A stretch of 64,000 bases of DNA. It comes from Histoplasma ohiense. Its lineage: Eukaryota > Ascomycota > Eurotiomycetes > Onygenales > Ajellomycetaceae. Below the pieces are notes generated by a model. That model saw only the letters and a list, made by a program, of their open reading frames with translations, searched no databases and was not told where the DNA came from. The stretch covers positions 3,224,001 to 3,288,000 of the forward strand of contig JAEVHH010000003.1 in NCBI GenBank assembly GCA_017607445.1. Reading direction: 5' to 3'. This document shows positions 1 through 11,869 of the stretch, in pieces. Position 1 is the stretch's first letter. The number at the start of each line of letters is the position of its first letter. Position numbers and translations under genes: made by a program.

Positions 1-947
1 GGGGGTTTACTTGAGATGATTGCATTTGAACATTGATTTGTGAAGTGCTCTGACTTGTCACAGTGTATGCAGACTTCTCTGATGATTCAATCAGCAGTGT
101 CCTTCTCTGAGATGTTGGGGATCCTCAGGTGGCTTGCATTCACATGTGGGACTCAGTTCATTGATTCTGGTTCAGAGGTGGGGGGCGCTGCAGAGCAGTT
201 CAGAGTGTATGCATTTGTTTGATGAAATTCTCTGTGATTTTGAAACACACAGAACTGAGACAGGTCATTGTCCAACAGATGAAGATCAGTGCAGAATTTG
301 CTGTATGTTGAGAGCTTTGAATGCTCTATGCTTTGATTATGCAACTGAAAGTTCAAGTTCTTGAACAACATGTTGATCTTGATGATGTTGTCTCAGTCTT
401 GCCCATCTGCTTCTAGGAGCTTGTGATTGAATTCAGGAAGATAAGTTGCCAATGCAACATCCATCTGACAAGTTTGATTAAGCCAGTCTAACACCTTGAC
501 TTGAAGTGTAGAATTGAGGAAGAGGGAGTTGAGTTGTTGGAAGACTAGCTCTGATGTATGCTGATGATTCTGACAATGGCTCATTCAGAGTTGGAATTTT
601 GCTAACACATTGCCATCCAATCTGCTATGGATATATCACACTTGATTGGATAGTGAGTCTATTGCTCATCCATCAATGTCCAATTTGGTGTTTGCTTTTG
701 ACTTTCATGTGAGGTAGAGTGCTAGGTCTTCCTTGTATTTGTCAAGGATTGAGAGCTTCTCTCTTGGGGGCTTTTCATAAGATGTGGGTGTAGGAGAAAC
801 AGTGAACATGAGAGTGCTCATCTCAGCAAGTCATTGTTGCAATTCAGTCATCTGTAGTGTCTGCTGCTGAAGGATGCTTCATAGGTCTAAGTTATCATCT
901 GCTGTGTTTGAGTGTGATGGGTGTTTGTAGAATTGCTTGTAGTTCAT
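1..947 (-). pseudogene. gag: GypB gag (B1), partial, mutated
   Basis: The reading frame starts at the ATG read from 947 on the minus strand, the same start used by the B2 and B4 copies. It stays in one frame to the window edge, broken by TGA codons. Near the edge (about 70-29) it encodes a CCHC zinc knuckle of spacing C-x2-C-x4-H-x4-C, the nucleic-acid-binding motif of retroelement Gag (nucleocapsid). The family length, from B2 and B4, is 338 codons. Gag would form the cytoplasmic virus-like particle. The stop codons make this copy inactive. Confidence 0.75.
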
Positions 948-1189
948 TTTGATATCTAAGAACATATAATAATAAAAAAAAGAAAAGGAATACTTGTAGG
1001 CATTTGATCCTCTTACAGACACTATTTGCAGTGTTGCAGTGCTAAGCTTGATCAAGCTTCTTTGTGAACACTATTCACAGTGTTATGGTTTGTAGGCACT
1101 CGGGCCTTGTAGAACATGATTGATTGTGTTTCAGATGCTTAGGCATGATGGTCTATATAACTAATGATAAGGGCACTCGAGCCCACAAG

Positions 1190-1330
1190 GGATCTCTTGT
1201 AATGACTAGGCACTTGGGCCTGTAAACGACGCACTCGGGTGTAAGAACTGGTAACAATGCACTCAGGTGTAAGAACTGGTAATGACACACTCAGATGTAA
1301 GAACTAATAATGAGGCACTCAGACCTTAAA
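1190..1330 (-). repeat. Short tandem repeats in GypB leader
   Basis: About four imperfect units of roughly 29 bp, each containing CACTCGGGTGTAAGAACTGG or a mutated form, lie just inside the LTR. They are also present at 17240-17330 in B4, where most CpG sites have become CA or TG. They lie in the untranslated leader and no function is visible. Confidence 0.6.
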
Positions 1331-1351
1331 CACAGAAGAATCAATTCATAA

Positions 1352-1885
1352 TGTAACAGATGTACTTCAATTAATGATTTGGTACTATTCTAATTACAGA
1401 TTATGAATTGATTAAGAAAAGAAAGAGAAAAGAAATCAGAAGAAAAGATTGTATGAAGAGGGTTCTTATAGAGGAAAGTTCAGAGTGGAAGAATATCAGA
1501 AGCCACTCCACAGTGGAGTGTGGAGTGGAAGAACATTAAGAGGTATGTGTAAGAATTGTTAGAAGCTACACAAGTGTGGAATGTGGGGCGGGGGAATCAT
1601 TGAGGGCTACATGGAAGAATTGTTAGAGACTACACAAGTGTGGAACACAGAGTGGGAGAATGTAAGGAGCTACGCGGAAGAATTGTTAGAGACTACACAA
1701 GCACAGAGCACAGAGCAGAAGAACATTAAGAGCTATGTGGAAGAATCATTAGAAACTATGCGAGCGTGGAGCACGGAGCGGAAGAACATCGAGGGTTACG
1801 CGAGGTCACAACAGCCAGGAACGAGCGGGTGCAGGAGGGGAGTTGGTTGCATAAGTTAATTACTAACGGGTGCTAACCCGTCACA
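1352..1885 (-). repeat. GypB 5' LTR (B1)
   Basis: It is 534 bp with TG...CA ends, read on the minus strand as TGTGACGGG... to ...GTTACA. The first 20 bases form a short inverted repeat (TGACGGGTTAGCACCCGTTA). It matches 17357-17889 and, with two internal repeat units missing, 53281-53687. Confidence 0.8.
1530..1805 (-). repeat. Tandem array of about 61-bp units inside GypB LTR
   Basis: Four to five units share GAAGAATTGTTAGAGACTAC and GAACATTAAGAGCTA blocks. The array makes up half of the LTR. B4 has the same number (17520-17810), whereas the B2 3' LTR has about two fewer. The plus-strand open frame across it is only a by-product of the repeat. Confidence 0.65.
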
Positions 1886-3209
1886 CTTTCACTTTAGTGC
1901 ATCAAGATTTACACTGCAGCTCAGATCATCAGTCTATAATCATTTTGCTGTCAATAACATCTCAGACACAGCAGAACAGTGCTCAGATTAAAATCACAAA
2001 CTTTCAGCTCAAGCTCTTTACAGATCTTATCAGAGATTTTATAATGAATATATCTTACTCAGATAGAGTTGAGAATGCAGCACAGTTTGATAATCTGATC
2101 TGATATTTCACTCAGAATCTTCTGACTGCAGCTCAGATAATCAGTAAATCAGTGTAATAAAAACAGACTACAGCTCTCTGATGAACAGCAGACTGTCAAA
2201 GAGCATATCAAGAGCTCATCACTCATCAGACAGAGATCACAAAGCACTGATTCAAGAACACAGTATACAAGACTAAATATGCATACTGAAAACAGATAAT
2301 CAATAAAATCAGAGATAATAGAGATCTGTATCAAATGATAGTATGATATAAACTGAAGCTCAATCTCAGAGCATTTTCTCTGATGATTGAGAATCAGATT
2401 ATAGAAGAGACAGCTGTCAAAGCTGAGATACTTCAACAAATTATTCTGAAGTGATATAACTCAGCTGATAATCTGAAGTACAACTCATTGAATGATAAGC
2501 ACTGAAGTGATATAAGAAATCTACTCTGAAATTCTCAGATTAAGATGAAGAAGATAGAGTACAACATCATTGAAGTACAGAGTATCTCTTCAAACACAGA
2601 TGAAATCACAGTACAACTGCTCAAGATATACTGACAGTATATATCTCTCTTTATACAGCAGCTATATAACTGCTGTCTTCAGCTCTGCTACTTCCCACAA
2701 ATCTGAAAGCTGACAGAGATGACAATAATACTCAAAATAGATAAAAGAGATAGAAGCTCAGTTCATTTCTGAAGATTCATTATCTTTCTTTCAGTAATCT
2801 TCAAAGAACTGAAACACATCATTGCAAGATGACTGATATACACAGTATTTATTTATGATATAATCAGTTTACAGTATGAAAAGATGCTGTTCAGACAATC
2901 TGCAATGAATCTGATAGCTGCTTTCACATATGAGATGGAGACAGTCTTCACACAAAATAAGAAGATATTCATGATTATAATGAATATACAGAGTGTCTTT
3001 GATGCTATGCTGTATAGATAGCTACTTCAGTAAATGATATAATAGAGATGACTGTGTGAATTGCTACAACTCATCAACAACTTTCTCATCAAATACAGAG
3101 CTCAGATTCAGCTGAAGAAGATCACTACAGCAGCACATCAGATGCAATATAATATATCACAGAGATTTTCTCTGTCATCAATACTATTTCTTCTATATCT
3201 GACAGAGCT
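1886..3209 (+). mobile_element. LINE-1 copy P, segment 1 (endonuclease end to RT)
   Basis: This is the plus-strand part of a Tad-like non-LTR retrotransposon. It starts inside the endonuclease domain (SDHQSI motif, about 1925-1945) at the exact edge of the B1 LTR. It runs through the linker into reverse transcriptase, with the SVFDAM motif near 2995. It stops at the 14-bp duplication TATCTGACAGAGCT (3196-3209), where another LINE-1 entered, and resumes at 22897. Its 5' part should lie left of the window. Many TGA stops make it a pseudogene. Confidence 0.8.
3196..3209. repeat. Left target-site duplication of LINE M2 in LINE P
   Basis: The sequence TATCTGACAGAGCT is repeated exactly at 22897-22910. 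Joining P at these two points restores its RT frame (Y-L-T-E-L-L), so they flank one insertion. Confidence 0.85.
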
Positions 3210-3894
3210 TGTTTGTTTGTTTGTTTGTATTGATTTAATGTTCTGGAGAAAACACGGGCAGTGTCTGTGTTTCAGAAGCCTTTCAAAGAGCATGAAGATG
3301 TGCTATGCTGAAGAGATTTCTATATACACAGAGAGAAAGAAAACAGAATTCAGATGACAACTCTTGAGAAGACTCAGCTCATTGAAAAGGATTTTACTGA
3401 GCTGCACATTCACTTCTGACTCAATGTATGGCCATTCATGACAAAGCTATAGTGTGATTCTCAAGGGAAACTGCTGCTGCTGTGTCTGAAAGGCTTTACA
3501 GTGAATGAAGAGGGATAACTCTCTCAGTTGATTCAAGAACTGTCTGTGCTTCTAACAGCAGAGAAAGAACAGATGAGATAGATAAAAGAAAAGAGAAAAG
3601 TGAGTGTTCTGAAAAGAAAAATAAAGAAAAGAGTGAAGAAAAGACTGTGCCCTCTGTGACACCTTGCAGTCATGTGACCCAGCACAAACCCAGAGAGAAG
3701 AGAGAGAAGAGAGCACTGAAGAAGATTGTGAGAAGAAAGAAGTGAAGAGAGACAGAGAGAGCAGTGAGAAGAAAAAAGAAGAGTGTATGTCTGCAGCTGA
3801 GAGTATGTTGACTGAGTCAGCATACAGACTGTACTGATTACACCACAGTTAGTTGAAACAGATGAGTTCATCATGCTGGTTTAACCATTTGCAT

Positions 3895-4110
3895 CAGCTG
3901 AATTGATTGAACTGATTGAACTGATTGTATCAATTGTACTGTTTGTATCAATTGAACTGATTGAACTGATTGTACTGTTTGTACTGATTGAACTGATTGA
4001 GCTGATTGTATCAATTAAACTGATTGTACTGTTTGTATCAATTGCATTGATTGAATCTATTGTACTGATTGAATCAGTTGTATCAAATGTTGTGCTATCT
4101 GTACCATCTG
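3895..4110 (-). repeat. Coding minisatellite in LINE-1 ORF2 (M1)
   Basis: Degenerate short units, 9-15 nt each (TCAATTGATTGAACTGATTG-like on the plus strand), encode Ser/Thr/Ile/Asp-rich sequence on the LINE sense strand. The equivalent arrays are 36155-36410 in L3 and 46240-46430 in P. Confidence 0.75.
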
Positions 4111-7100
4111 TATAGACTTGAAACTGCTGTGGGGGGCTGTCAGATGATGTGTGCTCAAACAGCTGTGTTATCTTATGCAGTACTGTGTGTAAAACTGCAT
4201 ACAGTCAAGCAGTTCTACAAAGTCTATAGAGATCAGAGACTTTAGATAGACAACAGCTATCATCTGATTGTATGACTGTGCTGCTGATCTCTTGAGTCAG
4301 TGAGAGAAGTATTTCTGTGAGTGTTGACAGAGTATCAAATGTTCTGAGTTTTTATTCAGTTCACAGACACAGATGAGTCTCACATCTGCATGCTGAAAGT
4401 GTCTGTAGTATCAGAAGAAGTCTTCATGAGAGAAGTGAAGTGTAAATCAGTGATGAAGAGCATACTGTGATATGCTGAGCTCTGAAGAGATCTTTACTTG
4501 ATATTTCATAGTCAGTCTGCTGAATCTTCAGCTCTGATATCAGTCAGAGAGTTTTCCACAGACTCTGCTTCATCATTCTCACTCTGTCTCTTGACTGAGC
4601 TGCTTGATCACTGTGCAGACTTCACTGACTGTGGGTATGATCTTGAGTTTATAGACTGAAGCTGCAGTAGATGAGATCACTCACTTAGTCAGATGATCTG
4701 CTTTCTCATTGTTCTCTATTTTCATATACTTAGAGACTCATTTCAGATTCATATTATATTGTCTGAGAAGCTTATGGCAGCAGCTGTAGACTCAGTTCAA
4801 GAAAACTGTCACACTGTCTCATATGTCTCAGATGACTGAGATGTTATCAAGACAGAATCAGATCTGAAAGCTGATGCTGTCATCTATGACACAGAGTAGA
4901 AGTTTCACTGTGCACTCTAATGCACAGCAGACATCAACTGTCTCAGTGTTGAAAATATATGATATAGAGCTCAGTGCAGCTGAGAAGCTGATCAGCTCTC
5001 TGTTTCTCTGATAGATTATAAAGTCATAATTCATTCATCTGCTGTTGTTAAGAATCTATTCTGATTCATCTGAGAAAATATATAGATCTGTTGAAGATTG
5101 ACTTTCTTATCATTTTTTGAATATCTGAACAGTATTCTTTTTATCTACACTCTCTGTGGAGTCTGTTCTGCATCTCTCTGAGTAGTGTGGAATGGCAAGT
5201 GTGAATCTATTAACTGTGGACAGCAGCACTCTCAATCTCTGAATCTTGATCTTCAAGTGCTGCTGAGTTTCAGCTCTTCTTCCATGTGTGATTATTGAAG
5301 AAGTTATTTGTGAAATCAGTGAATATCTCTCATTCATCATCTGAAGCTTTGTTGTGAAATGTATTTTGATCTTCTTCAGAGCTATCATTGCTGATGAGAG
5401 TTCAGCATCTCAGTATAGAGTTGCAACAGATGTTGTATGAAAAACTGAAAGAACTTCTCTGACTGCTATGATAAGCATCTTCTCAACTGTCTTCATATAT
5501 CATCTCAGATGAAAGCTGATCTTCTCACTTCTGTCTGTATGTCTTGCTGACTGTGTGTGATCATCATATCAGATCTCTGTGTTATAGAGCAGTAAGAAAA
5601 CTATACAGATAGTGATCATCTTCTGCAGAGCATCTGCTGAAAGCTCATCTCTAATCTTCTCTAGACTTCAGATATGCTGAGTCACAGCTCTTGTCTTTTT
5701 TATCTGAGCAGAGACATGTGATCTTCAGATAAATCTTCTGTCAAAGTGTATACTCAGTCAGCAGAGTGCTGACTTCTGTTCAGCTGAGATAGTGACAGAG
5801 TATATGATCAGATTCTCTGATACAATCACTGATGATGCTTCATTGTGTTGCTTTCTTGTGAGATGAATCATCTTAAATTTCTCTGATGTGAAAATTATCT
5901 TGTTTGTCTCTTCTCATCTCAGAATACTCTGTATATCATGGCTGAGAAGAATAGCATTGCTGTCAAATGAGTGTGTAGTCTGTCAAGTATTCAGATCATC
6001 TGCATAGTCAAAGCATAATTTCAGATTCTGCCACAGCAGCTCTGTCAGATACAGAAGAAACAGTATTGATGACAGAGAAAATCTCTGTAACATGCTACAT
6101 TGTATCTGATATGCTGCTGTGATGATTCTCTTCAGCTGAATCTGAACTCTGCATTCAGTGAGAAAGCTGTCAATGAGTTGTAGCAGCTTATATGATCATC
6201 TCTGTTGTGTCATCTGCTGAAGCAGCTGTCTGTGCAGCACAGCATCAAAGACACTCTGCACATTCATTGTGATCATGAATATCTTCTTGTTTTGTGTGAA
6301 GACTGTCTTCATCTTATGAGTGAAAGTAGTTATCAGATTTATTGTCAATTGTCTGAGCAGCACTTCTCCATGCTGTGAGCTGACTACATTATAAATGAGT
6401 GTTATGTACATCAGTTGTCTTGCAACAATGTGTTTCAGCTTCTTGAAAATTACTGAGAGAAGAGTAATGAATCTTCAGAAGTAGACTGAGCTTCTGTTTC
6501 TCTTATCTATCTTGAATATCATTGTCATCTCTGTCAGCTTTCAGATTTGTGAGAAGTGGCAGAGCTAGAGACAGCAGTTGTATAACTGCTGTACAAAGAG
6601 AAATATATACTGTCAGTATATCTTGAGCAGTCACACTGTGATTTCATCTGTGTCTGAAGAGATATTCTGTACTTCAATGATGTTGTGCTCTATCTTCTTC
6701 ATCTCAATTCAGAGATTTCATAGCAGATTTCTCATGCTGCTTCAGTGCTCATCATTCAATAAATTGTATTTCAGATCATTGACTGAGTTGTATTGCTTCA
6801 GAATGATTTGTTGAAGTGTCTTGACTTTGACAGCTGTCTTTTCTATAATCTGATTCTCAATCATCAGAGAGAGTGCTCTGAGATTGAGTTTCAGCTCATA
6901 TTATATTATCATTTGATACAGATCTCTGTCATCTCTGATTTCATTGATTATCTGTCTTCAGTATACATACTTGGCCTTGCACACTGTGTTCTTGAACTGA
7001 TGTTTTGTGATCTCTGTCTGATGAGTGATGAGCTCTTGATGTGCTCTTTGACAGTCTGCTGTTCATCAGAGAGCTGTAGTCTGCTTTTGTTGCACTGATT

Positions 7101-8075
7101 TGCTGACTGTCTGAGCTGCAGTCAGAAGATTCTGAGTGAAGTGTTGAATCAAATCATCAAACTGTGCTGCATTCTCAACTCTATCTGAGTAAAATATGTT
7201 CATTATAAGATCTCTGATAAAATCTGCAAAGAGCTTCAGCTGAGAGTCTGTGATCTTGATCTGAGCTCTGCTCTGTTGTGCTTGAAATATTGTTGATAGT
7301 ATAGTAATTATAGACTGATGATCTGAGCTGTAGTGTAAATCTTGATGCACTGAAGTGAAAGCAAAGATCATATTGAAGAAGATGAGATCAATTATATGAT
7401 CTGCTGTATGAGTTGAAATATCTATCTCTCTCACAAAGTTCATTCTGTGTTCACTGACTCACTGAACAAGCTTCTCTTCTCAGTGCAGATTCACTGTCTC
7501 TGATTCAAAGACATTATATTGTACATTGAAATCCCCACCTACTAGACAGTGGGCTGGTGAACTCAAATTGATCAGATAGTTCATGATTGTGTCTGTCTCA
7601 GACTGTCTGTACACATTGAGAATGTGGCAGTCATTGACACTGATTCACAGCAGATTTCTGTTTTATACAGATTGATGTTACTGTGTTCTTATCTTTGAAC
7701 TCTTGTGTATGTATATCATGACTCAGAGCCTCTTCTTCTCTTGCTGCTTCAGATTAGTGTCATCTCAGTGGTCTATAAATACAAAGCATTCATATGCTGA
7801 GTGATTAGAAGTCTTGATGTCAGAGTGTGTGTAAGACTTCTGTATACAGATCACTTCACAGCTCTGTTTGAAAGCAAGCTACAGAGCTGCTGTGTGACAG
7901 AGTCACAGAGAGCTGCTCTGACTGTATTTGCTCAAAAGATCTGCAGAGAGTGATTTTTCTGCTGATTGTTTCTGCAGCATCAGCTGTATCACTGATGTTG
8001 ATATTTTAGTATAAGAAGTCACTTGATGAGCTGCTGTCAAAGTTTATCTGTAGAATGAGATTGAAGAATTTCAGA
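3900..8075 (-). pseudogene. LINE-1 ORF2: endonuclease-RT-RNase H (M1), decayed
   Basis: Read on the minus strand, the order is as follows. An APE-type endonuclease starts near 7920 (ALQLAF...CIQKS), with a GGDFNVQ block near 7530 and SDHQSI near 7320. Reverse transcriptase has FDAV near 6240 and YADD near 6000. RNase H lies near 4900-4600. A Cys/His tail and the Ser/Thr/Ile repeat follow. The enzyme would nick target DNA and prime cDNA synthesis there. The frame is cut by many TGA codons and the QEP glutamate is replaced in CIQKS, so it is inactive. Confidence 0.75.
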
Positions 8076-8214
8076 TCTGTTGTCTGCATGCTGAAGCTAG
8101 ACTGCTTTTTGACTGCTTGATTATACTGCTGCTCTGCTGTGTGGGCTGAGTGTTGTCTGATGTGAATCATCTGTCAGATGATGTTCTCTTCACTGATGAA
8201 GCTCTGAGTAGTCA

Positions 8215-9733
8215 TTCACTTACAGAGTGCTAGCTCAGTGAGCTGTGTTGACTGAGTTGATTAAGTGAATGATATAGATATCATCACTGTAATCATTGAT
8301 GCTGACTGTGCTGATGATGATTGCTGCTTCTGAACATCTCTGTAGCATCTGTTGTCAAGATGATGAACAGCTGCTAGCTTTTTTTGAGTTAGACATCTGA
8401 GAATGCCATTCATACATCTGAGTGCAGCAGAGCAGTGCTGATGCTCAGCTGAGTAGAATTAACAGCAGTTGATATATTGTGATACTCTCTTACACTTCAC
8501 ATCTGTTGATCTCTTGTGCTGACTTGTGAGCTTGCTGCAGTTGAAGCATCTCATCAGTTGCACACACTTTGATGAGTGACAGTATCTCTGATATTCTGAG
8601 TCATGTCTCACTGTCAGTGATCTTTTCTCAATGAGTCTGATCCTCTCACTGACATTGAAGAGTGAGAAGTCTTTCATTGAGATGAGAAAAGAGACAATTC
8701 ATGTAATCTTCTCTGTCTTGAGATTCACTTCATATCACAAAAGTTGACAGTTCACTGATTTTATCTTTGTCTGAGTCAGAATCTCTCTCTCAATCATTTT
8801 ATCTGTGAGAATTCTTGCTTCTTCTCAGTTCTGAACAAATTCCAGAACTTCTGAGATAGTATAATTGTACCACTATTCTGACAGCTGAATCTCTGTGATG
8901 TCAAGAATTTCACAGAGAGTAGTCACTGTCTTCTCAGTGATCAGAGCATTATATATGTCTCTGTTGTTTGATATGATCATTCAATCTGTTCTGATGAACT
9001 TCATCTTCAGCACATTAGCCACATCTCTCATTCTCTGAATGTTTGCAACAATTGTCTGCTGCACAGTATATGACTGCAGCTGAGCAATCCATTTCTCTGA
9101 CTGAAGAATGATAAGAACTCATGAATTCTTCTGCTGCTTTGTATTCTCTGTGAAGCTTCTTGATTGACTGATGTTCTTGAGCTGCAGACTGACTTCACTA
9201 GCTCTGTCAGCTGAGAAAGCTGCAGTTTTGACAGAGATAGCTTCAGAGAGAACAGAATTTTTCCTCTTCTGTGCAATATCTGCTCAGATAGTCAGCTTTC
9301 TTACAGTTGTCTTTGCTGAATTTGACTGTGAATGAGTGTCTGAGACAGCACTCTCTCTCAGAGTTGATGCTGTGCTCAGATCTGCTGTCATATATGTGAT
9401 GAATCTTTCACAGAAGATTTGAACAAAGTTCTGACTGACTGACTGCTTCTTCTCTTCAACTCAGCTGTTCAGAGTCTTTGTCAATCTGATGAAAATCTTC
9501 TGTTGCAGATTCTATTGCTGTTGAGCCTTCTCAAACTGCTTCTGTAGCTGAGAGATGACTGTGGAAATGCTGTCACTGACTTCTTTGAGAACTGAAGAAG
9601 ACATTGTAACAGTCTTTCTCTGTCTCTTGTCAGTCTTTTCAGTAACAAAATTGATCAGTGATTTCAGTTTCAGTGATCTGATGTAGGCTGTGTTGATGTT
9701 CTTGAATGAATGAAAGAGCATTGAGAGCTTCAT
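8215..9733 (-). pseudogene. LINE-1 ORF1: gag-like RNA-binding protein (M1), decayed
   Basis: The start is the ATG read from 9733, and MKLSML is aligned in all copies. The N-terminal third is Gln/Lys-rich and probably coiled coil (KEVSDSISTVISQLQKQFEK). The C-terminal part (about 8650-8480) holds Cys/His zinc-knuckle remnants (YCHSSKCVQLMRCFNCSKLTS). In the Tad clade, ORF1 binds element RNA. TGA stops interrupt it, and the boundary with ORF2 is not clear. Confidence 0.65.
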
Positions 9734-9886
9734 GACCACTCAACCTGTGCAGTACACACATGTAGAGTAATCACAGAGAGTGTGTGATGATGTTGAATGA
9801 GTTGAAGGATTAAAGTTATACAAAAAACAGTTAGAAAATAGAAAAATTCAAATGTATCTCTATGTTTGTGAGTAGTTGTAAGGATG

Positions 9887-10379
9887 AAGTCAACAGTGTT
9901 GCTCCTCCACATCTTTCATATAATGATACAAAATTCAACCATTTCTGCTTAATGTGGGTATTAAGATAGAGTTTAGCATCATTTATCTTGTGTTCTTTCT
10001 TTCAATAATATCAGCAGTGATGTGTAAAGAGAGTCAATATGTGATCTTTATAGTTCTTGAATTCTAACATATTTTTTCCTCAATAATAGTTCTTTATCTC
10101 TAATCTCAGTGGTGTTTCATTATCATCATCTGTATTGTTTGCAGATCAATTTTGCAGCAGTTCTGTGGTGATATTCTGGATTAATTGAGACTCAATGAAA
10201 GTATCTTCACAAATCTGCACTTTCAACTCATTGAGTCACTGTTGTGCATGCAGAATAGCTAATTGCTGCTCTTGTTCACAGATTTGATTGTTCAACTGTT
10301 GCAAACACACATTGTGATCATCAGAGACAGTAGAGGATTCAGATTGATTTTCAAAAGATCTTGCACATGTCAAGATCAT
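9887..10379 (-). pseudogene. gag: GypA gag N-terminus (A4)
   Basis: The ATG at 10379 (minus strand) aligns with the A1 gag start (25101) and the A2 start (63015). The first 48 codons are open (...SFENQSESSTVSDDHNVCLQ), then the frame has stops. It is truncated at 9887 by the LINE insertion. Confidence 0.7.
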
Positions 10380-10465
10380 CTTGCATGTTTTAACTAACAT
10401 TGCATGCTTTATTGTAGATGTGTGTAACAACAGACCACTCAAATAAAGTTTAGAGTGATTAGAAT

Positions 10466-10736
10466 TGTAAGAGATGATTATAGATATAATTATGAAAGTA
10501 GTGTGAAGTACACATATAGAATGTTAAGAAGATAGCAATCTCTATTATTCAAAGCTAATCACTGATCTTCTAATATCTACAGATATCAGCAAGCATTATA
10601 TAGGCGACCATCATGCCCTACAGCCGCCTATGATGCTGTGCGCTATGTCCCTTCTCATTAATTCTGGCGTGTTCTGTGTTCTTCTATCGCCACATAGCTA
10701 TTTCCTAATATAGATATCTCCGTTGCGTCTATTACA
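10466..10736 (-). repeat. GypA 5' LTR (A4)
   Basis: It is 271 bp, TG...CA, and matches the LTRs at 24725-24995, 31445-31715 and 62639-62909. It keeps several CpG sites. Confidence 0.85.
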
Positions 10737-11592
10737 TTAAATTTGCTCTGTCTTCAAGCATTTTATCTGTAAGATTTGTATCTGATTTCCAATAAAGAGT
10801 TTCTCTATTCTCTAATTTCAACTTTTCAATCATTCTTTTCACTTCTGTTCACTGAGCTTTTTCAAAGTTGTATTGATTTGAATATAATGGGTTTTGAACT
10901 GTTTGATTACTATCCAATTCCATATCAACTTGAATTATCTCATGACCAGTGGCAGCACCATTTGTTTCATTTGAGTCAATATACCAATTAAAATGTTTAT
11001 TCTCATATAGATTCTTAGAGAAAAAACATAGATCTATAATTGATTTCTATCTCAAATCTGGCTTGTGAAAAGTGGGAATGTCTTGCTCATTTATCAACTC
11101 TAGTTTGTTTAAAAGTGCTCATTCAACTAGTTTTTCAGCTCTAATTGATTGAGTTCTTTCTGAATTCCACCAAGAGTGATGAGCATTGAAATCCCCCATG
11201 ATTATTGAATTCTTTTCTGGTTTCAACTGCATTAAACATCTATCAAATGTCCAAGTTCTATTGTTTTCTCTCAGTGATCTTTCATTGTAGATATTGACTA
11301 ATTGAATATTTTCAAACTGTTTTTTCATATCCACAATGTCATCAACAAGAATATCAGAGTCAGATATCAAATCATATCTCAGATTGAATTGAAATCTAGA
11401 ATTCTTTCTAGCATAAATTGCCACTCTAACTCTAATATCTGTTTTCTCTGGTAGAAAACAATAGTATGCTAGATGAGATACACTATACATTTGATCAGCA
11501 TCAAGTCTGAGTTCTTGAATAAGAACAAAGTCTACTTTTTGCTTATAGCCAATTTGTAAACAGAAATAAAGACATGGATTTATTCTGTCCAC
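10737..11592 (-). pseudogene. LINE-2 ORF2 endonuclease domain, truncated
   Basis: The exonuclease/endonuclease/phosphatase fold is recognisable. FVLIQELRL (catalytic Glu) lies near 11530, IQLVNIYNER near 11290, and MGDFNAHHSWW near 11190-11160 is a classic fungal LINE motif. After an in-frame stop at 11116 the domain continues to about 10740, with ATGHEII near 10940 corresponding to the SDH region. The enzyme makes the first-strand nick at the target. The RT that should follow is not in the window. Confidence 0.75.
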
Positions 11593-11869
11593 ATTATTTT
11601 GAATAAATTTGATTTTTGTAGAACTTTTAACATTTTTTTTGATGTTTTTCCTGCATTATATAAGACTGTTGAATGATTTTTTATCTTTATTTAGAGTCAG
11701 ATAATAGACTAAATCTATTATTCACAACTTCAACAGCTATCATATCTTGCATATGTGTATCTCTCATTTGTGTTTGAATGGGAGTCTTTGGTGACTTTTG
11801 TACTTTCATTTTTTGTTTTTCAGAAGATTCAGATACAACAGAATTAGAGATCTGAGAATTTCTTCTTTT

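Larger units (their letters stand above)
1..1885 (-). mobile_element. Ty3/gypsy GypB copy B1, 5' part (LTR + gag), cut by window edge
   Basis: This is a minus-strand LTR retrotransposon running off the left edge. It holds the 5' LTR (1352-1885), an untranslated leader (948-1351) and gag. The LTR edge at 1885 is exact (TG...CA ends) and abuts LINE P in the middle of its endonuclease, so B1 appears to be inserted in P. The same sequence recurs at 14544-17889 (minus) and 47085-53687 (plus). B1 keeps more CpG than B4, so it is probably the younger or less mutated copy. Confidence 0.85.
3210..9886 (-). mobile_element. LINE-1 copy M1, full length (chimeric 3' part)
   Basis: This is a complete minus-strand LINE of about 6.7 kb. 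It has a 3' tail of AAAC repeats (3210-3226), a 3' UTR, ORF2, ORF1 and a 5' end at 9886 that matches the 5' ends of M2 (22896) and L3 (42186). At 9886 it abuts GypA gag, so M1 inserted into A4. Its 3' end carries the flank of M2 instead. This implies that roughly 3210-4870 is joined to M2 sequence by recombination (see findings). Confidence 0.85.
9887..10736 (-). mobile_element. GypA copy A4, 5' LTR + start of gag (minus strand)
   Basis: This fragment matches A1 24725-25600 in reverse orientation. Its LTR edge at 10736 is exact against LINE-2, so A4 inserted into LINE-2. The other edge (9887) is where LINE M1 entered gag. The rest of A4 is absent from the window, as expected from the deletion proposed in the findings. 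Confidence 0.85.

Noticed and set aside
1581..1859. Plus-strand 92-codon frame with repeated EELLETTQ units
   Set aside because: It is the tandem array of the GypB LTR read on the opposite strand. The B4 array has stops there.
3903..4115. Ile/Leu/Val-rich 70-codon plus-strand frame looking like a membrane protein
   Set aside because: It is the reverse strand of the ORF2 minisatellite; the sense strand encodes Ser/Thr/Ile repeats joined in frame to the LINE protein.
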